A DNA stretch of 16,942 bases, taken from positions 1-16,942 of the forward strand of contig CAZOTE010000043.1 of NCBI GenBank assembly GCA_964582705.1, written 5' to 3'. The notes below the pieces were generated by a model that made no database searches, was not told where the DNA came from, and saw only the letters and a program-made list of their open reading frames with translations. Source of the stretch: Alkalibacter sp964582705 (GTDB taxonomy: Bacteria; Bacillota; Clostridia; Eubacteriales; Alkalibacteraceae). Positions 14,069-16,942 of this stretch are shown in pieces. Each line of letters starts with the position of its first letter. Within the stretch, counting starts at the first letter, position 1. A program made the position numbers and the translations under genes.

Positions 14069-14624
14069 CTTTGTTACCTCCTTCATAAACATTCAGACTT
14101 TGGAGACAACTTCTTAACTTATATCTGCCTCTGCTTATTCTTGATTTCACTGTCCCCTGGGAGACCCCAAGAATCTCTGAAATTTCCGAATATGAAAACC
14201 CCATTATGTCTCTTAGAATTACTGCCTCTCTATGGTTAGTATCCAGCTTATAAATCTCAGCAAATATAATAGCCCTCAACTCATTTGTTTCAGCAGTTGA
14301 CTCTGTCTTATTCTCACCATCTGAAATTTCCCTGATGTTATCCAGTGAAAAATACTCTTTTTTCTTTCTCCAGTAGTCTTTAGAGCAATTAACTGCAATT
14401 GAGTATATCCATGTATAGAAGCTGCTTTCACCTCTGAAAAAATCAATATTATTATAAACTCTTATAAATACGTCCTGGGTTAGATCTCTTGCGTCTTCTC
14501 TGTCTGAAATCATTTTAACAATTAGATTATAAACTTTGTTTCCATACTCCTTTACAATCAATTCAAACGCTTCATTTTTGCCTTTTTTCAGATCCTTAAT
14601 GAGATTAGATTCATTTATGCCCAT
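14058..14624 (-). CDS. ECF-type RNA polymerase sigma factor
   Basis: A 188-residue sigma-70 family protein with only regions 2 and 4. Region 2 shows NEAFELIVKEYGNKVYNLI, EDARDLTQDVFIRVYNNID and the -10 recognition part GESSFYTWIYSIAVNCSKDYWRKKK, split as GESSFYTWIYSIAVN and CSKDYWRKKK. Region 4 has NHREAVILRDIMGFSYSEI and the helix-turn-helix LGVSQGTVKSRISRGRYKL. This is the SigW-like ECF group that works with membrane anti-sigma factors. I prefer ATG 14624, which has GAGGGGG 8-9 nt upstream, over the ATG at 14645, which has none. The gene overlaps the anti-sigma gene and follows the diguanylate cyclase gene by about 31 nt with no terminator. Autoregulation is usual in this group but no ECF promoter was identified here. 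Confidence 0.9.
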   Translation of the reverse strand: MGINESNLIKDLKKGKNEAFELIVKEYGNKVYNLIVKMISDREDARDLTQDVFIRVYNNIDFFRGESSFYTWIYSIAVNCSKDYWRKKKEYFSLDNIREISDGENKTESTAETNELRAIIFAEIYKLDTNHREAVILRDIMGFSYSEISEILGVSQGTVKSRISRGRYKLRSCLQSLNVYEGGNKDGS

Positions 14625-14655
14625 CACTTTGACCCCCTCATACATTTAGACGCAA

Positions 14656-15600
14656 TTAATTGTTTTTTGTTCCATCCAGCCTGCTTTTATATACAACATT
14701 ATTTCTACCTTTATCCTTGGCTTCGTACATCGCTTCATCAGCTCTTTTAATTATTGAGTCCACCGTATCTTCAAAATGATATTCTGTAGCTCCAAAACTT
14801 GCTGTCACGGTTAAATCATGACCTGTAATAGTTATCTTCGATACTAGTTTTCTTAGTCGTTCTGCCACTTCTTTTACGTCCTCTTCATCGCTGCAAGTTA
14901 AAATTACGATAAATTCCTCTCCTCCAAATCTTGCAACCACATCTTCTTTTCTAAGTTTATCTTTTAATGTCCCGGCAAAGTTAACCAAGACCAAATCTCC
15001 CACATCGTGGCCGTAAGTATCATTCACATTCTTAAAGTTGTCAATATCGCAAAGAACCAGCGCAAGCTTGCCATTTTTTGTTCTTTTATAATAGGATATC
15101 ATCTCCTCAAGCCTTTCGTAGAAGTACTTGCGGTTGCCCACTTGGGTCAGGTAATCCTTGTTAAGAAGCTCAGTTATTTTTTTATTTGCCTGTTCCAGCT
15201 TTGCATTTTTTTTCGCCAACTCCCTGGTTATATTTGACATTTCAATGTTCATAGTTGTAAGCTTTTCCGTTATTGAATCATCGTTGAATACATAGTCTTC
15301 AAAGATAACCAATATATTATTTTCCTTTTGAATAGTTTTACCTGTAATTTTTATAGAATTGTGTTTGTCAGTACGGATCAAGGTAATTTCTTTTGAATTT
15401 GCTGTTTCTTCCATAACTACGGTAAAAATTTCGTTTATATAATGTGCTGCTTTTACCTCCAGCCTATTTGAAACAAGAGAATAAAAGGCATTATTCGCGT
15501 AGAATATCTCACCTTCTGAATTAATTACGATAATAGGAATTTCAGAATCACCTTTCAGATAATTCAGTATTTCATCTTTGAATAAATTTAAAAAGTCCAT
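14656..15600 (-). CDS. PAS-GGEEF diguanylate cyclase
   Basis: A 314-residue cytoplasmic protein without membrane segments. A PAS-like domain covers about 18-105 (IPIIVINSEGEIFYANNAFY start), a coiled coil about 112-146 (TTMNIEMSNITRELAKKNA, KLEQANKKITELL), then a full GGDEF domain beginning DYLTQVGNRKYF. The active site is GGEEF at 226-230 and an RxxD inhibitory site (R217-D220) sits five residues before it, so the enzyme should make c-di-GMP from two GTP and be product-inhibited. The ATG start overlaps the end of the cobalamin-protein gene by 13 nt, which suggests the cobalamin protein is its partner. The PAS ligand is unknown. Confidence 0.92.
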   Translation of the reverse strand: MDFLNLFKDEILNYLKGDSEIPIIVINSEGEIFYANNAFYSLVSNRLEVKAAHYINEIFTVVMEETANSKEITLIRTDKHNSIKITGKTIQKENNILVIFEDYVFNDDSITEKLTTMNIEMSNITRELAKKNAKLEQANKKITELLNKDYLTQVGNRKYFYERLEEMISYYKRTKNGKLALVLCDIDNFKNVNDTYGHDVGDLVLVNFAGTLKDKLRKEDVVARFGGEEFIVILTCSDEEDVKEVAERLRKLVSKITITGHDLTVTASFGATEYHFEDTVDSIIKRADEAMYEAKDKGRNNVVYKSRLDGTKNN

Positions 15601-16682
15601 CTTTTATTCCACCACTCTCCAGCAAGAACTATAGGATCTTCAGTTCCTCCAACCACCAAATCGGCAGGTATAATTTCTTTGCTGCTCATATTTGATATTG
15701 CATAACCGCCAACCATGATCTTCACGCTGTTCAGTCTGTCATCTTCTCTAATTCTTTCTATAAATTCTATTACTTTAGGCAAATTAAAGGGCATTGCCAC
15801 CGATATTCCTAATATATCAGGCTTATCTGATACTAGTCTTTCATAAAGAGAATCAATAGGTGTGTTTGCGCCATAGTACTCCACATCCCACCCGTCAAGT
15901 TCCAATAAATCAGATATCATCCTTGCCCCTACCTCGTGAAACTCGTTTTGAGCCGCGCTCATTATAAATTTGCCCTTTGTATAATCTATTAATCCAAAAA
16001 GTTTCATATACAAGGTCGTCATCAACCTTATAATAATTGAAGTGGCTAAGTGTTCCTGGGCTGTCGTTATCAGCCCTTTCTCCCAAGAAAACCCTATCTC
16101 GTACATTACAGGCCTTAGCACATCGTAATACGTGCTTTTCAAATCTTCTCCATTGCTAACCACTGTGTCTGTCAACTTTACCGCAAGTCTAAAATCACCT
16201 TTAATCAAAATATGGTATAAATCTTTTTGAAATTTATTCCATGAAGATTTTACTTTCGAATGGTCTTTTTCATGAGTTATCCTATCTACATCTATATTTG
16301 CGATAATATTTAAAATCTCATCATAGTACGGTATAACCTGGTTTGCCGTTGCTTCCGAAAATGTCTCCTTTATGGTTTTAATCCACATAGGAATTGCTGT
16401 ATGAAAGTATATTGGGTCAAATCCTCTCGATGTATAACTAAAATATGCCCATTCCACAATTTCATTAAACATCTTAGAATCTCTAAGTGCAAAAACAGAT
16501 TTCATGAAATTGACGTGATGCCTGTGATTGTCGTACATCACGTCAATGGAATTATTTCCGATAAGATTTCTTCTATCATTATCGTCCTTCATATATTTAT
16601 TCATCAACTCCATCAGCTGATCACTCTTTGAATCAAATTCTTTTAAGGAGTCCTTGTCAATATAATATTTTTCTATTCCCAT
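15588..16682 (-). CDS. Cobalamin-binding sensor-like protein with W-x9-E-H motif
   Basis: A 364-residue soluble protein. Residues ~150-232 form a helical cap and ~236-360 a Rossmann-type B12-binding domain. The cap contains W200 followed after nine residues by E210-H211, the W-x9-E-H motif known from the light sensors CarH and AerR, where it packs on the upper face of adenosylcobalamin. The B12 domain has E247-F-H249-E-V-G252, H249 being the probable lower ligand, then DGWDVEYYGANTP, DILGISVAMP and KIMVGGYAI. The first ~140 residues are helical and unassigned, His-rich at NHRHHVNF (52-59) and FHTAIPMW (93-100). No DNA-binding or catalytic domain is present, so it probably acts by protein contact, most likely on the overlapping diguanylate cyclase. 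ATG with GGGGGGAT upstream. Light sensing is inference. Confidence 0.85.
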   Translation of the reverse strand: MGIEKYYIDKDSLKEFDSKSDQLMELMNKYMKDDNDRRNLIGNNSIDVMYDNHRHHVNFMKSVFALRDSKMFNEIVEWAYFSYTSRGFDPIYFHTAIPMWIKTIKETFSEATANQVIPYYDEILNIIANIDVDRITHEKDHSKVKSSWNKFQKDLYHILIKGDFRLAVKLTDTVVSNGEDLKSTYYDVLRPVMYEIGFSWEKGLITTAQEHLATSIIIRLMTTLYMKLFGLIDYTKGKFIMSAAQNEFHEVGARMISDLLELDGWDVEYYGANTPIDSLYERLVSDKPDILGISVAMPFNLPKVIEFIERIREDDRLNSVKIMVGGYAISNMSSKEIIPADLVVGGTEDPIVLAGEWWNKRWTF

Positions 16683-16713
16683 TTTTGTTATCCCCCCATT
16701 TAATACTAATTAC

Positions 16714-16752
16714 ATTATAAACGATTAATGATGCTAAAACTTCAATTTTGAA
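16714..16752 (-). promoter_or_regulatory. Candidate promoter region of the cobalamin-sensor operon
   Basis: Minus strand: a perfect TATAAT at 16714-16719 about 30 nt before the ATG. No good -35 at 16-18 nt; TTGAAG occurs at 20 nt, which is long. A 12-nt dyad TTCAA-TT-TTGAA (16741-16752) overlaps this -35 area and could be an operator. The weak -35 would be consistent with an activator or another sigma factor, but that is speculative. Confidence 0.35.
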
Positions 16753-16802
16753 TTTTTTTATCTATCTCGATATCAATTACTCTTTCATATTATCAGTTTT
16801 TA

Positions 16803-16811
16803 TGTTATTAT
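16803..16811 (+). promoter_or_regulatory. Extended -10 element of tRNA-Leu
   Basis: TGT followed by TATTAT (16806-16811), about 13 nt before the tRNA 5' end. No clear -35 box was seen at the right distance. Confidence 0.35.
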
Positions 16812-16823
16812 GACTTAGTAATC

Positions 16824-16910
<87 letters not shown>

Positions 16911-16917
16911 TCTGTAA

Positions 16918-16942
16918 TCTAAGGATCCTTTGCTAAAAGGGT
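16918..16942 (+). terminator. Probable terminator after tRNA-Leu, cut by the window end
   Basis: CTAAGGATCCTTTGCTAAAAGGGT begins a hairpin: CCTTT pairs with AAAGG and the pairing continues to the last base (A-T, T-G). The rest of the stem and any U-tract lie outside the window. Confidence 0.4.

Noticed and set aside
14069..14092. Longer anti-sigma start at 14092
   Set aside because: The AAGGAGG lies inside this extension and is correctly placed for the ATG at 14068.
14625..14645. Longer sigma-factor start at 14645
   Set aside because: No ribosome binding site upstream; GAGGGGG inside the extension points to ATG 14624.
14653..14662. Palindrome CAATTAATTG between the cyclase and sigma genes as a terminator
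   Set aside because: Only AT-rich 10-nt dyad with no loop or U-tract; too weak to end transcription.

Overview
AT-rich, Gram-positive-type DNA, most likely from an anaerobic member of the Clostridia. Supporting signs are strong AGGAGG/GGGGG ribosome binding sites, a RecU-type Holliday junction resolvase, a FabT-type MarR regulator, a DegV/FakB fatty-acid-binding protein, a corrinoid protein of the methyltransferase kind, and a PolA whose proofreading residues look degenerate. No insertion sequence, CRISPR array, phage gene or rRNA was seen. Genus cannot be fixed from the sequence alone.

Layout. (a) 1-1917: a glyoxalase I gene (minus) diverges from a two-gene plus-strand unit, a PspC-domain protein and a LiaF-like membrane protein, joined by a 4-nt GTGA overlap and closed by a hairpin shared with the convergent gene. 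(b) 1925-3977: an AcoX-like NAD-kinase-family gene (minus, TTG start) diverges from an alpha/beta hydrolase gene. (c) 3967-5734: a degV/fakB-like gene and a fabT-like marR gene form a minus-strand pair whose promoter carries an exact match to the published FabT operator. Divergent from it is a lone csoR-type copper-sensor repressor with its own promoter and a C8/G4 operator-like site. (d) 5818-7526: a GntR/UTRA regulator and a methyltransferase-type corrinoid protein form a pair preceded by a 333-nt leader holding several promoter-like sites. (e) 7527-12787: a tight minus-strand unit polA, RluA-family pseudouridine synthase, recU, rnhA, 5-formyl-THF cyclo-ligase. (f) 12899-16682: a tight minus-strand unit of a cobalamin-binding sensor-like protein with the CarH/AerR motif W-x9-E-H, a PAS-GGEEF diguanylate cyclase, an ECF sigma factor, and a zinc-finger anti-sigma factor with a DUF4349-like outer domain. 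(g) 16824-16910: tRNA-Leu(CAG), followed by the start of a probable terminator cut by the window edge.

How they may work together. Unit (f) is the most unusual: no terminator is visible between its genes, two of its junctions overlap, and it joins a possible light- or B12-state sensor to c-di-GMP synthesis and an envelope-type sigma/anti-sigma pair. Unit (c) looks like an autoregulated fatty-acid uptake module: FabT senses acyl-ACP and DegV/FakB proteins present exogenous fatty acids for phosphorylation. Unit (e) gathers primer removal (PolA, RNase HI), Holliday junction resolution (RecU), RNA modification and folate recycling. Unit (d) looks like a substrate-induced corrinoid methyl carrier whose methyltransferase is not in the window.
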